A DNA stretch of 64,000 bases from Membranipora membranacea (lineage: Eukaryota > Bryozoa > Gymnolaemata > Cheilostomatida > Membraniporidae): positions 18,659,387 to 18,723,386 of the forward strand of contig OU612069.1 in NCBI GenBank assembly GCA_914767715.1, written 5' to 3'. The first letter of the stretch is position 1. Each line of letters opens with the position of its first letter. A model generated the notes under the pieces. The model had not been told where the DNA came from. It ran no database searches and saw only the letters and a list, made by a program, of their open reading frames with translations. Made by a program: the position numbers and the translations under genes. Of this stretch, positions 33,841 through 45,749 are shown piece after piece.

Positions 33841-34254
33841 TTATTGAACAGAACAGCCTGAGCCTGAGTTTGAGTTTGATCCTGACACAGAACTGCAGGT
33901 ACAGGCTTTGACATACTCTCCATTCCTGATCACATACATCTGTACTTTGGGTGCTCTGAGAACCCCACCACAATTATTGCATCTGCAACATGTACAAATA
34001 TGGATTTAAGTTTAGCTATACACAAACTAATGACTCGAACATTGCAATGTGTATCTAAATCAAAATCTGATTTTTTCAATAATCTGTTTGTAAGATGTTA
34101 TCCTGACCTCTATGGAAGCACCAAGGTTTATCTAAACAAAATATTGGACTGTCTCTCATATTGACTAGACTTCATACTTTGCACTTGTATAAGAGTCTGT
34201 GTGGTCAGGATAATCACTGCTGGTGCCGCTTTTGTAAGAACCTCTTTTAGGCAT
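33841..34254 (-). CDS. Five-cysteine small peptide gene, copy K (72 aa)
   Basis: Leader exon 34178-34254 starts MPKRGSYKSGTSSDYPDH. Module exon 33841-33982 reads CNNCGGVLRAPKVQ, then the Ser/Gly/Asn linker and SGCSVQ. It is closest to copy C of the left block (VQ in place of EQ). Confidence 0.7.
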
Positions 34255-34535
34255 TTTCAAGGTTTTTTGGATCTTCTCCTGAAATCGATCAAGAACATGG
34301 GGATGAAAGCTATATTTTCTTTACTAGACTGATCAACCTTCCAACACTCGTCATTGTTTAAATCTCCGGTCAAGAAATACGACCGACCATAATAACAACA
34401 AAATAAACCATTTTTATTTTAGTAACTCATAATGGTTACACTTTAACCTAAAATATATACATACATATACTGGACGGTTTTGGCTCTGGTTTCTTATCCG
34501 GTTACTACTATGTAGATTTCCAATCATTCCTTTCA

Positions 34536-34543
34536 CTTATATA
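34536..34543 (-). promoter_or_regulatory. TATA box of copy K
   Basis: TATATAAG on the minus strand in the copy C context (CTGTTATATAAGTGAAAGG). Confidence 0.6.
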
Positions 34544-35017
34544 ACAGGAGTGTGGTGTTTGCGGTTTGAATGTACCAATTTCTATTCCGAACTTTTGATA
34601 GCCTTCATTCTGCAAGCTTGCTTGAGTTCGTGTTGGACATATACGAAAGCCAACAATTCAAGTACTGACAACATTCTTGCTCAGGCTATGTTGAGGCATC
34701 ATCTCTTCCGATAACAGAACAATCATATCAGTTACATATCAGCCTATTCATTTTCCATTAAAAATCTGTGCAACATCATGCTATCAGGTATGACTTTCCT
34801 TTTATCTCTCCGACCATTATTACCCTTGTAGGTAAACAGTGCTAGGTGATTACTCATCATCTTGTGCAATCAATGAGGATATTATCAAGGCTGTTTCTTA
34901 TGGTATCAATAATGAGTTGACAGGAGAGAAGACCAGCTACCAGTTAATATTTTCGGCAATGTAGAGCAGAAACCTAATTTCGTTACTCTCACTGATGGAC
35001 AGAGAAATAGACATATT

Positions 35018-36179
35018 CTTGTCCAGGTTGTACCTTAACCTATCTAAGGACACCGAGGCATGACCCAATCTTTTTTAAATCAGTTGTATTGCCTTCTGCA
35101 ATTAATCAGGGTTTTCCTGTCAAATATTATTGTGTTGTGGATAATGAGATTATTGCAGAGATTTTCTGGCCACTGGGCTGGTTGGTCATGGCCATGATAA
35201 ATGGTCACTCTGCACATTATGTCTCATAGTTGTCTTTCTCATAAATTCATTCTCTCAAACAAAAAAGAATTCCCTAAAAAGCTTATACAGCTAAGAGCAT
35301 CTAGTGAAAGATTTACATTGTGCAATGTTTCGATCCCAGTATTGGTAACATGCCATTTTTCGTGTTTTTCTATGTTATACGTTATGGGAAGACACTAGGC
35401 TAAGCGCACAGCAGAAGGATTTTTTTGTCTCAGCGGTACTGTGTTAATTGTGTTTGTTGGCCTTATTTAGTTGACCAATAAACTGTCACACAGCAGTAGG
35501 TGGAAACGGTGTAGTAAACATCCCATGATGAAGTGCACTCAATAACTACCGCGGTATAGGTTATGTGATGCTACCTCCTCAACATTCCATTCTCAGATAT
35601 GGAAAGTCCTGTAGCAAAGATGACAAATTTGATGCTTTCTAACAAGTCATGGCCAAAGTTTTGTCAAGACAAAATCAGCATAATTAAAGGTATGGGGTTT
35701 GTCTGTGATTACATGGTAATGTTGGTCCCAAGAATGCCAAGTTCTTTAGACACTGGAAAACAATTGCATCAATATTTTATATCCTTGAAGATTAATCGCC
35801 GGAGCAAAAGTTCACCTTTTTGCACACAGCTAAATTGAAATCTAGCTAACATTTACTCAACATCTTGAATTTATATAGAGCGACACTAATTTAGTACTTG
35901 CTAACATTAAGTCACCGCGTTTGGGGGGGGGGGGGGTATTGATACTGGACATTGGCAAATTATACATGTTTGTAACTCCAGATGCCTATGCCCCCTTGCT
36001 AGCTGAACTCGAGCTAGTAGCTAGTAATATTCCCTCAACAATTTGCAATTACTTCGTGTGCTTGTTATCTTAAGTAATGGGGTAGGAATAGACAGATTTG
36101 TAGCCAGGGATTATATGCCCATGGTGCATTATATTTCTAGGGTTTTGCAACCAAAATCAAGCTATGCCCATCAGACTTG
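35018..36179. other. Unique stretch without a supported gene
   Basis: Short open frames only (for example 35,201-35,398 and 35,599-35,838), none with splice or family support. A run of 14 G lies at 35,923-35,936. Confidence 0.5.
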
Positions 36180-36194
36180 GATACACAGGTTATT

Positions 36195-36420
36195 GCTGTT
36201 TGCTAAGAAACAGAAGATTGGGCTGCCCCTAAAGAGGGACGCAAGCTGCCCTAATCCTCATACTGAGAATGTGATACATTCTAGAAAACTAGAATGCATC
36301 CTAGAGGTGAGGCCACAGAGGACCTCCTAATCATATGTGCGCAGCAAGCTGCCAAAACTGAACTGGCACTAGTCGGCCATTGGCAGTGACACTTTGATCT
36401 TAGCCAATAGGCCGAGAAGC
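36195..36420 (-). mobile_element. U2-snRNA-headed SINE, copy 2 (226 bp)
   Basis: Full-length partner of the 23-kb copy with a different, perfect 15-bp target duplication GATACACAGGTTATT (36,180-36,194 and 36,421-36,435). Its independent insertion site shows the U2 head and the body moved as a unit. The Sm-like word is AGTTTTGG here. Confidence 0.88.
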
Positions 36421-37169
36421 GATACACAGGTTATTCGTAGACTAAGGTCTGATCAATCTACTTGTGTTTGAATTTGTGTTATCACCAGAAACATACGAAT
36501 GCTCTAGACTGGAATGTACAAGCTAGGAAGTTTCCTAACTTATTCAGAGCATTCCTCGTGGCGCAGCGACACTGCTCTAACCACTTAGTTGTAGCGTTGC
36601 AATGATTTTGTATGCAAGTGAATTGAGATATTGAAGGTTACTGACGCTCAGACTTAGAATGTGGTTGATAACTCCACTGAATCATATTTAGCCAAATAAC
36701 AGTTATTTCAACAGTGGAATACAAATATATCTATAAATCTGTAAACCTTTCAACTGTTCACATAGTTACCCCATCTGTTCTTGTGGTACCAAAGAGTTTA
36801 CTGCAGAGACCACAGCTTGACCACAGCTTGACAGCTGTGACATTAAATCATAGTCTCTGATAAAACATTGTTTCAAATTTAGCTGCAGGTATATTAGGCA
36901 TTGTTATTTGGCCACAGAACTCTATCAGAGACTTGGCGAGGATTCTCAAACAGTATCCATCTTGCTATACTAACAAGGCGAGGCGTAACTGAAGCAAGGT
37001 GTAAAGGAACTCTTTTACTCCTTGACTGAAGTAAGGCCGAACAGTGAATGACTTTTTATTGCAGTGGTTTCTTTTCTGTCTGACAGAAAAAAGGACAACA
37101 CTACTTAACATTACACTTCTTTTCTTTATTTTCAGGATTTGTTCAGTGCGATAGCTACCTAGCTACTCA

Positions 37170-39205
37170 TCATTCTATTTGAGATAATCGTCAAGAGCAG
37201 GATGAATGAGTCTTAAGCAAAGCTTTTGGTGGCGCTCAACCTTCTTCTTTTTTTTGTCGCAGAGGAATAGATACCAACTCCGTGCTGCATAGCTTAGTAT
37301 TTGTAGAACATGAGCCTTGTAAAATAGTAACAAACTCTGTGCCCTTTCACCAGCTTTCTTCAGACGAGCTTTGGCATGTATCGCGCCTCTTGATTTCTCA
37401 ATGACTTTTTCCACATGCGATGAAAATTTCATGTGGCTGTCGTACGTCACACCCCGTAAAGTTACTATTAGCTTATCCTCTAAATCGATGTTATTGATTT
37501 TGATAGGCGTTGTGCTTATGGTTTTCTGGAGAGTGAATGAACAAGTCATTGATTTACTAGTGTTCAGCAGCATTGAATTTGTTTCACACCAGCTTGCAGC
37601 GAAGCTAGTGGCCATCTGCAATGGATTGTCTGAAATAATGATGCTTGCATTTCGTGATGTGATACGGTAGTGCCATCGGCATATTTGATATACTCTATTG
37701 ATGGTTTGAGGTCGTATACGAAAGCATTCCACAAAAGTAGGCCTAGTATAGTTCCTTGGGGCACTCCAATGCGGCATAGTTGGTAGTCTGTTAGATGGTT
37801 TTGGAATTTTACACATTGTCGTTGGTTGGAGAAAAAACTCCGATCTATTCCCATCAGATAGGGTTGAAGGTTCAGGTCCAGCAGTTTTCTTACCACTAAG
37901 TCGGGCTTCATCCGGTCAAATGCTTAACTGAAATCCAGTAATAGGGATTGTACAGCTAGCGTCTCCCAATTGTCAAGATTTTTCACTATGTCGGCTGATA
38001 ACTTTACCAGTGCGTCTGTTGTACCAACATTCTTGGTGTATGCAAACTGATGGTGTAGTACTGGAAGCTCTAGTTTGATGCGGGATGACAGTATACTCTC
38101 AGCTATTTTTCCGATGTGGAAAAGCAAGGATATTGGACGTAACTCTTTGAGAGGTGATTTGACCTTGTTTTAGCGGTGATTCCTCAGCCTATTTCAAGTA
38201 GTCTTGAAATTCACCAGTATGAATAACTTTGTTGATGATATGAGCTATGGGTTCGCTTAGCACATGGGAGTTATTACGAGATATCCAGCTTGTGTAGTCA
38301 TAGGAGTATGTTGCTTCGTGTGTATTTATTTCTGGCAGATGGTGGTATACCTCCGATTATGGTGTTGTTACAGGTATGTCTATGTGGTTGGCAGGCAGAC
38401 TAGGAAAATTGAGAGTTGCATTATCATTATCTTGCAGATAATAGGTGTTGAGTTGGTCGAGGAAATAAGGAATTGTGAGCCATTGGTCATTCATACACAC
38501 TAAAGGGGCATTCATAGGGTTCGCCTGTTTCTCTTCAGTCAATTCTTTGATGTTATGCCACCATCGCTTACTCCCGTGAAGTGTGTTATTGATTTTTTCT
38601 TTTGTTCTGTTGGTGAGCCGCCGTTTTAGTTGTGATGAGAGTTGTTTAGACAGAAACTTCCATACTGGGTTCTTTTTTCGGTAGGCTCTGATTTTCGCAC
38701 ATCTTAGCTTTCTGATCAGCGGCGATGTCAGCTCAGGTTTGTTGCGAGGCACCCTGATACGCTTCAGTGGGCAATGTTTCTCAAACACTGATTTGAGTTG
38801 AAATCTTTCCACTTGAGTGTTAACTGAGTCACTTGCTTAACAACCGACCAGTCCGCAGAAGACAACTCCTCGCTGATTTTTATCTTACTTGATGGACTGA
38901 TATCACGTTTGTCGATGGTTACATAATTTGACAGTCTTGCTCGCATAGAAAATTGGACTCCGATGGCACAGATGTCATTGCAAAGGATTGGGGTTTGAGA
39001 CAACCTAAGTTGACATATTCTTCTTTATCAGTGAATATCATGTCCAAATGGGCATCACCGTGTGTGGGAAAATCAACAATCTGAGATACTGGTAGCAGCG
39101 TTGCTATGTCTGCTGTGCAAAGATCATTAAAGTCACCACACATGAAAAGTTTAGCATCTGGGTATGACTGTAGATGTTTAGAGGCACTGGCGATTATACG
39201 ATCAT
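37170..39205 (-). mobile_element. Truncated CR1/Jockey-type LINE, copy 2
   Basis: Same element and same 5' junction as 12,535-14,345, but longer at the 3' side: the reverse transcriptase thumb region continues to HQKLCLRLIHPALDDYLK. Endonuclease pieces (GDFND, DFPTHGDAHLDMIF) lie at 38,919-39,239, a basic linker at 38,357-38,812, and reverse transcriptase below. The YADD box again reads YADG (37,672-37,683). Frameshifts separate the pieces. Confidence 0.88.
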
Positions 39206-40148
39206 TGCTATCTGCACTTTGAGACAGTGTTGGGAACACTGTATTGATTGCAAAGTATATATGCTTATTGTAATTTTAGTTATGTACACAATGCTAGTAA
39301 TTGTACAATGGACTATGGTGTTCTTTATTATTAATTATATTGAATCAACAGGCATCAAGTGCCATGTATAATTGATTATCCAAGTGCCGGATACATAGGA
39401 GCTCAATTTGATTGTATTTACTAACGTGATGCACTCATCCGAAAATTAAAGCAAATCAAAATGATTTATTGTATCTAAACATCAACTAGATAAAGTGTCA
39501 TCAATTTACTGACATATTAAATGTGAGAAAAAGATCATGAGTGAAATTTAGAGCATATACACCTATAGGTACTTATATAAGCAAAATTGACAAGCCTGTT
39601 GTTGATATCAGCGCAATGAGTTTTGACATAAAAATAGAATATTGAAATGAGATTCAACCTCAGTGTGTTCTCCCATATATAACATGATGGTTTAAAATTT
39701 AGCTAACTGATAACGGCTTATTTTCAAGTCTAATTTAATACAGGAGCGAAAAACTCATAACTGGCAAGATTATAATCTGCCGATTTCCCCTTTGAAGTCT
39801 TTCAGCAACGTCAAGATTTAATGAGAGCAGAAGCAGATAGAATAGAAAGAAATTGAATGTAATAATTAAACACACTGTTGACCAATGGAAAAAAAAAAGA
39901 AACTTTGTTGGTCGTGCCATAATGATAAGTTTACTTTGAATGCCAACACAATGGTTGATTGTCTCCACATTGACATAAATCAGACAACTCCCAATCTTTT
40001 TGGCAGGATTTGAGGTTAACATTGTATCACGTTATAGCAATACTTTTTTTACACATGTTGTAGTTTAATTACCTTTCGGTGTGAGCTAATTCAGTATACC
40101 GAGAGGATAACTAGTAGATAAATCCTTTGTCTACATTGAAGTCATTGA

Positions 40149-40256
40149 CTAAAAATGTGGCATCTCACCCTTCAAAATATGGAAAATTTTACGAAAACAA
40201 AAGCAATCAAAATCTGCGGCAACATATTTTGGTCTTGTCCTGGCCATAATAGTCAT
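40149..40256 (-). CDS. Putative first coding exon, MTIM ORF copy 2
   Basis: Mirror of 20,841-20,954, with the same start MTIMARTRPKYVAADFD and the same GG/GTGAGA donor. The two differ downstream of the donor (EMPHF-stop here). A TATA box lies at 40,310-40,317. Confidence 0.4.
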   Translation of the reverse strand: MTIMARTRPKYVAADFDCFCFRKIFHILKGEMPHF

Positions 40257-40309
40257 ACTATTTCTGCAGTCTGATAGGCACGAATCTGCCACCATTGGTG
40301 CCTCCCTCC

Positions 40310-40317
40310 CTTTTATA
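40310..40317 (-). promoter_or_regulatory. TATA box of MTIM ORF copy 2
   Basis: TATAAAAG on the minus strand with the same GGGAGGGAGG downstream context as at 20,780. Confidence 0.5.
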
Positions 40318-40805
40318 TCCTACCAAAAGTTCATCAGAACCAGATCTTACGACTATTATACTATAAAGCAGAAACATTGCAAGGGCCTGATGTCAGATAA
40401 CTTTGAATAAAAGCTTTAGGTTACAACAACTCACAAATATTTTCACCTTGATTGTTTATGGCATTATAAATAGTAAGTTGTTGGAGGTCACCTGCATTGT
40501 ATTCTAAACTGAGTAAATTTCATTCCAGGTATGTTCTTACTGATATTGATACGTGCCGACACTTTCGAATGTACAGATCACAATATGCTGCTGATGAAGA
40601 AGGTGAAACTGAAGGATAAATCACGAAAAAATAGCATGACATAAAAACTACATAATTTACAATTTATTTTTATCACAAGCGCATTTCTCAAAAGTAAAAA
40701 AATAGAAGTCATCTGAATATAAAATAATTTAATTTGTGCGAGGAATCAATATTGTAACTAAGAAGAAATCAGGAATAGCGAAGACCGTGTTAAACAATAC
40801 AATAT

Positions 40806-41005
40806 TTTTCATTAATATCAAACGTTCACTACGCTTGGACTTTCGCTGTTACTTCAGTTACTTGTTGTTGCTATCACACACACAGACCCTCATGAAGGCC
40901 ATCTTCCCTGTATGCTGATTGTACCTTCTCTGGTAGATTGGCTGCTGGTTATCATATTCTTCAACACCCTGACACTTTCCGCACCTGTCAATAAAACATG
41001 CAAGC
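40806..41005 (+). repeat. Conserved TDPH block, copy 4 (inverted)
   Basis: Plus-strand frame HTDPHEGHLPCMLIVPSLVD, then WLLVIIFFNTL. It lies tail-to-tail with the MSH gene, as copies 1 and 2 lie next to the decayed MSH genes, so the two form a conserved pair. Confidence 0.5.
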
Positions 41006-41386
41006 TCAAATGTGTATTATATCTGCTCTCTGCTAGGATACGAAATACCAAGACCGCAACATACAAGGATCACAGGATTAAGCTAGTAGGATAGTAGATA
41101 GTGCCTTAAATCTAGGGGTTGTAGTTCTACCTAGCATACTTTTTTCTAAACAATCAGTACAAATATAAGTGATTCTCATTACTCACAGAAAGCGCAGGAA
41201 AAAAATGCTATCTAGTGATATGGAATAATGTGAGCTTTACTTAAAAATGTTGGTCAAGTGTTAGGTTGTTTGCCCACCAAAAAATGTTTTTAAAATCTCA
41301 TATGCAGGAGAGAGAAATGATATTATTTTATTTTATGTTATATAAAATGTGACCGTACAGCAGCAGTTTTTCATCCAATACCATTA

Positions 41387-41509
41387 TCAGTCTAAGATTT
41401 CCACAAAGGTCATGCCAATCAATGGAATATTATTTTTGACTCGATCAATTTGGCTTCTCTGCAGCTTGAATTCCGGGTTTTCAGCAAGTACCATTCTTAA
41501 GGCATTCAT
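41387..41509 (-). CDS. Possible last exon of the MSH gene
   Basis: An open 40-codon frame starting MNALRMVLAENPEFKLQRSQ and ending FVEILD-stop. It follows the MSH exons on the same strand, and decayed counterparts occur after MSH copy 2 (about 9,430-9,560). I could not match the splice phase to exon 2 (which ends in phase 0), so this may be a separate small ORF. Confidence 0.35.
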   Translation of the reverse strand: MNALRMVLAENPEFKLQRSQIDRVKNNIPLIGMTFVEILD

Positions 41510-41609
41510 TTTGATGGCACCTTATTTCTAGACCTCATCATTATCTCGCTTGCAATTGCAGTAGGTGAATGACATACAGTCTTCATGACTGATTGGGATA
41601 AATGCACAC

Positions 41610-41986
41610 CTTTTCCAAAACAGCTTGAATGAAAGAATAGATTTCTTCATGAGAAAACCAGTGGTGTCCAAGCAATTTCTTCGGGACACCAAATTCGGCT
41701 ATTTTAATAAACACAAGTTGCTAATAGCTGGCTAGAAGTTCACATCAATTGCGATTTTAGTTATGTGATAATTCTTAAAAATTACATGTGTAAGTCTTAT
41801 ATTTCAAAAGAAGTAGGAAATTATATAAAGGTCACTGAACAAATTGACCTTCTCAAGAATCACTGATGTTGTACAACACTTCTGATTTGGGTCAATATTG
41901 AATACATACGCAATCTCTTTGTAATTTGGCATATAATCCGGAAATTGTTTATAAGCCTGCATACGATGCTCTACTCCATGTGACAT
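41610..41986 (-). CDS. MSH gene, intact copy, exons 1-2 (function unknown)
   Basis: Exon 1 (41,849-41,986, 46 codons) runs MSHGVEHRMQAYKQFPDYMP ... NIDPNQKCCTTSVILEK. Exon 2 (41,610-41,720, 37 codons) runs QLVFIKIAEFGVPKKLLGHH ... SFIQAVLEK. Both join in phase 0 with an AG acceptor and a GTGTGC donor; the exon 1 donor (GTCAAT) is weak. It has no signal peptide and no membrane segment. Two decayed plus-strand copies near 8 and 9 kb align across both exons, supporting the exon structure. The box corresponding to their TATA element is degraded here (TACAAATA), so expression is uncertain. No family recognised. Confidence 0.5.
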
Positions 41987-43726
41987 TTTCCTTTAGATAT
42001 GAATTTTTAACAAATTGCAACATTCACCTATGAATGGAAGATTGAAAGTGCATAGTGTAACTAAAGACCCATGGTTTGCATAATGTAAAGTAATTTTTGC
42101 CACGTGATGATGATGAATTGATTATTTATCCTGTGGAAAACGCTACGAAATATTTGTACACACTGTCCAAAAATCATTCTAGAGCAAGATCATTAGTCAT
42201 GGAACACTAAATCATGTATTTGTGGAATACACTGATGGAAATAGATTGTATTCCACAATCATGAGGAAAATCAAACAACTTGTATTGATATAAATCTGTG
42301 TGGAATAGCTGTATTGACTAACAAGAAAGTACTACAATTTAAAAATAACAAGTGTTGCAATATCAATTATAGGTCATGACGAGGAAATTAGCTCGGTCGT
42401 TGAAGTTGCAAGTTGAAGTTTCTTCAACCTTCTGAACAATCTAATAACGTTTCAAGTTTGACGCAGATATAAAACATGTTACAGAACTGAGCCAAGATAA
42501 AACGTTTTCCAGTTGCAAGTTACCTCACTTTTGATAGCAATCTATACACTAAATAATACTAAGAATACGCATATACATACATCATTTTGAGAAAAAATAT
42601 CAAGTATAAAAACATATATCTCCTTGTCTGAGGAGTGTGAGTAACCTTTTAGCATAGGTTAGCCAGCAGGTTGGATATTGATAAGATTGAAAGATTTATA
42701 GTTTTTGCACTTTTCAAAAGCTCAAGGTTGTGAACCTCCAAGTAAAGAGATAAATTTATTCATGTTAGTCCATGTTTGTTTTTGCCTTTCTAACTGGCTT
42801 GTTTCAATGCTAGCCTATAAATCCATACAGTATATCAATACCGAAAATTCTGCTTTATGATTGACATCAGTTCAGTCTGTCTTGTATTTAAAGGTCGCCC
42901 ACCAAGACCAACCCAGCTCAGATTGATAACTGTCAACATCACAACATTCATCCGTCCATCAGGTAGGTTAATTTAATAGTTTTCTGTCTTATATTGCCAA
43001 AATATTAACTGGCAGCAGGTCTTCTCTCCTGTTAATTCGCATTTGATAGCATAAGAAACAGCCTTGATATTCCTAGGCTGGGTTATTCAATACCATATCG
43101 CCAATAGGATACATGAAAATGTAATTCACAGCCCATGTTTGGAAATGTATTTTGAAAGAAACTGTGCACATGATTGTGTTTTCCCAATGCAAACCTCACA
43201 AGTGTACTCTCACAATATCTTGAGTCATGCAAACTCTAGTTAACAATGTTCAGGTAGGCTGAACTTGAATAGATTGTAATTCAATGGCCACTCAAAAGAG
43301 AAAACTCTTTGTCTGAATTTAATGGAACAGCAAATTATTGATTTGCTTTGTGAAATCATGACTTTGTTTGGCATCAGTCCAGTTTATGATATGATATGTT
43401 GCAACGGTAAGAAGTAATACAATTTTATAAAATTTGTAAAACTATTCTTGGTAATTCCATGCAGATGAATCCCAGTTTAAGTTTTTTAACAATGTGGCAG
43501 CCGTTTACTGGACAATGAATAAGCTGACATTATTTTTATTTGATCAGGTAATTCTGACATCATCATAATGTTGCCTCAGCATAGCAAGAGGAAACCACAG
43601 CACAATACCTCGGTTGCGGGTATTCGAATCTGTCCGGCATCAACTTGACTGAGCTCTTAGAATGAAGGCTTCAAGAGCTGGGAGCAGGAATCGGTTTATT
43701 CCGATCTGGGAAACCACATGCCTGGT

Positions 43727-43734
43727 ATAAAAGT
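43727..43734 (+). promoter_or_regulatory. TATA box of copy G
   Basis: TATAAAAG in CCTGGTATAAAAGTGAGAG. The noncoding first exon probably starts near 43,757 and ends at 43,805 with donor GTAAGT. A block about 150 bases upstream (TGACATCA ... ATGTTGCCTCAGCATAG, about 43,555-43,592) is conserved in copies A, D, E, F, G and H. Confidence 0.7.
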
Positions 43735-43962
43735 GAGAGAAATGATGCGACATCTACATAGTAGCGGCTGGAAGTGAAGACAGTACCAGAAAAATTCTGA
43801 TTGCAGTAAGTATAGATACTTTAGTGTAGATTTTTCATATTTCTTGAACAAAGATATGAACAATGACGAGTATCATTGAGTATAGTATCATTTTAGCAGA
43901 TAAAGGTAAACATTTAATTGCATATTCTTGATCGATTTCAGGAGAAGATCAAAAACCTGACA

Positions 43963-44385
43963 ATGCCCAAAGGACACTCTTACAGCGGCCACAACAGCAG
44001 TGGCTATCCTGATCATACAGACTCTAATGCAGAAGCAAGGTAGGTAGTCTATTAGACATGTAAGATCACCTGCTACATTGTATAGATAAACCCTGACGCT
44101 GTAAGATACTTCGCTGTAAATAGATCATTGAAATTTTTTAAACATTGATTGATCATTTGATTAAATTAAACATTGTGAAATACAAGTCATTAGTTCGCTT
44201 GAAGCTTATCTTGATATCATATGTTTTTCTTCTACAGATGCCATCATTGTGGTGGAGTCGACGTCAGATTTGGAGAAAATACGTACGTAATCAGGAATGG
44301 ACGGTATGTCAAAGCCTGTACCTGCAGTTCTGGGTCAGGCTCAGGATCAAGCTCAAACTCAGGCTCAGGCTGCACTGTACAATAA
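43963..44385 (+). CDS. Five-cysteine small peptide gene, copy G (74 aa), reference copy
   Basis: Exon 1 (to 43,805) is noncoding. Exon 2 (43,942-44,039) has the start at 43,963 and encodes MPKGHSYSGHNSSGYPDHTD ... AEA. Exon 3 (44,238-44,385) encodes a module starting CHHCGGVDVRFGEN, then YVIRNGRYVKACTC and a 15-residue Ser/Gly/Asn linker before GCTVQ-stop. The donor GTAGGT and acceptor CTACAG are good, and AATAAA follows at 44,410-44,415. The leader is polar and histidine/serine/aspartate-rich with no signal peptide, so the peptide is predicted cytosolic unless exported another way. Five cysteines in CxxC / CxC / C suggest a small zinc-binding or disulfide fold (inference). The closest copy is D. 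Confidence 0.75.
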
Positions 44386-44409
44386 TCCAATAATTGTTGT
44401 CTATTGACT

Positions 44410-44415
44410 AATAAA
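44410..44415 (+). terminator. Polyadenylation signal of copy G
   Basis: AATAAA 25 bases after the stop codon; a second AATAAA-like cluster lies near 44,452-44,461. Confidence 0.6.
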
Positions 44416-45741
44416 CAAAGAGCTATTTTTCTGATAATGACATCATATTCAAAATAAATAAACTCACTTTAAGAAGTTTTGAATGATCTATTGCTTTGTA
44501 TAATGACCCATGGGCACAGTGTTTTGGATTCATTAGTATAAGCATATCAGATAAGTTCGCCTGACTGATTTCACAACAAACATCTCTGTTACAAACACAA
44601 TGGCTATGAAAAGAACCAATGTATTACAACAAAGAAATAGAGCATATAGCACAATTTACTAGCATTGTGTACATGTCTAAAATTACGATAAGTCTCATTC
44701 CTTGGCAATTGGAACACGGTTTAACAAATGTCTCAAAGTAACATAGCAATGACTCAGTGTTTTATATTGGAAACAAAACTCTATTACAAGAGAAAGTTAA
44801 ACATGTAGATCATAGGACAAGTTTACAGAGTACTATGTTGACTCAATGAAGCCCATATTATCAATTGGCTGCTTCAAATACATTAAAGTTTAAAACGCTA
44901 GAAAGAGAATAATAATAAGGGTGTTTAAATGTCACCCATCAACGCCAACCCATCTCATATTGATAACGGTCCGCATAAAAATATCTCTTTTTCTCCGTCC
45001 ATCAGCTTGCAGCGGTTGTTCACTTTTAATTGATAACATTAGAAACAGCCTCAGTAATAAATCCTCATTTATTTCTAGGCTGGATGATTCAATATTATAT
45101 ATGTGAAAACATATTTCCTAACCCTACTTTTTATAGCATGTTTAGAATGGAATTATGAATTTCCTTACAAAGAAACGGAACATGTGATTCTGTTTTCCCG
45201 AGCTTATTATCGTATTCTCACAATATCATGCAAACTCCAGTTCACAATGTTTAGGTAGGCCGAAATTAATTAGATTGAAATCCAAAAGCATGTTCACAAA
45301 AGAAAAAAACTCTTTTTCTGAATAGAATGGAAAGTTTAGTTTATTGATTTGCTTTGACTAACATCAGTTCAGTTTTTATGATAATATATTGCATGACCAA
45401 CATCAGTTCAGTTTATAATAATGATAATATATTCCAATGATAATTTGATACATTATTGAAAAATTTTGCATTACTGAATTTGGCAATTCCATGAAGATGA
45501 ATCCTATCTGTTACAGGATGTGGCATGGGTTTAGTGGACAATGAATAAGCTAACATTGTATTTTACTAAGAAATTCTGACATCACCAGAAATGTTGCCTC
45601 ACCATAGCCTCAGGAAACCACACCACAATATTTCAGTTGTGGGTGTTTCTTATCTGTCCGGCATCAACTCAACTTAGCATTGGGAATGGAAGCTGGGAGA
45701 AGAAAATTGGTATATTCCAAACTGGAAAACCACGTACCTGG

Positions 45742-45749
45742 TATTAAAA
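45742..45749 (+). promoter_or_regulatory. Weakened TATA relic of copy H
   Basis: TATTAAAA in CCTGGTATTAAAAAGAAAGC, sharing the degraded form with copy E. Confidence 0.4.

Larger units (their letters stand above)
29650..35017. repeat. Tandem array of ~1.72-kb peptide-gene units
   Basis: Units I, J and K are head-to-tail copies, each with one promoter, three exons and a conserved intergenic part. The J-K interval is enlarged to 2,283 bp because about 590 bp of unit flank (32,416-33,002) is repeated at 33,003-33,560 with an internal deletion. The array stops abruptly at about 35,017, where unit sequence gives way to unrelated DNA. Confidence 0.85.
39570..41050. repeat. Inverted copy of 19.9-21.5 kb
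   Basis: Reverse complement of the segment holding TDPH block copy 3, the TATA box and the MTIM ORF. It joins the LINE-bearing duplication at about 39,557, where the AGAGCATAT word marks the switch. Confidence 0.85.
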
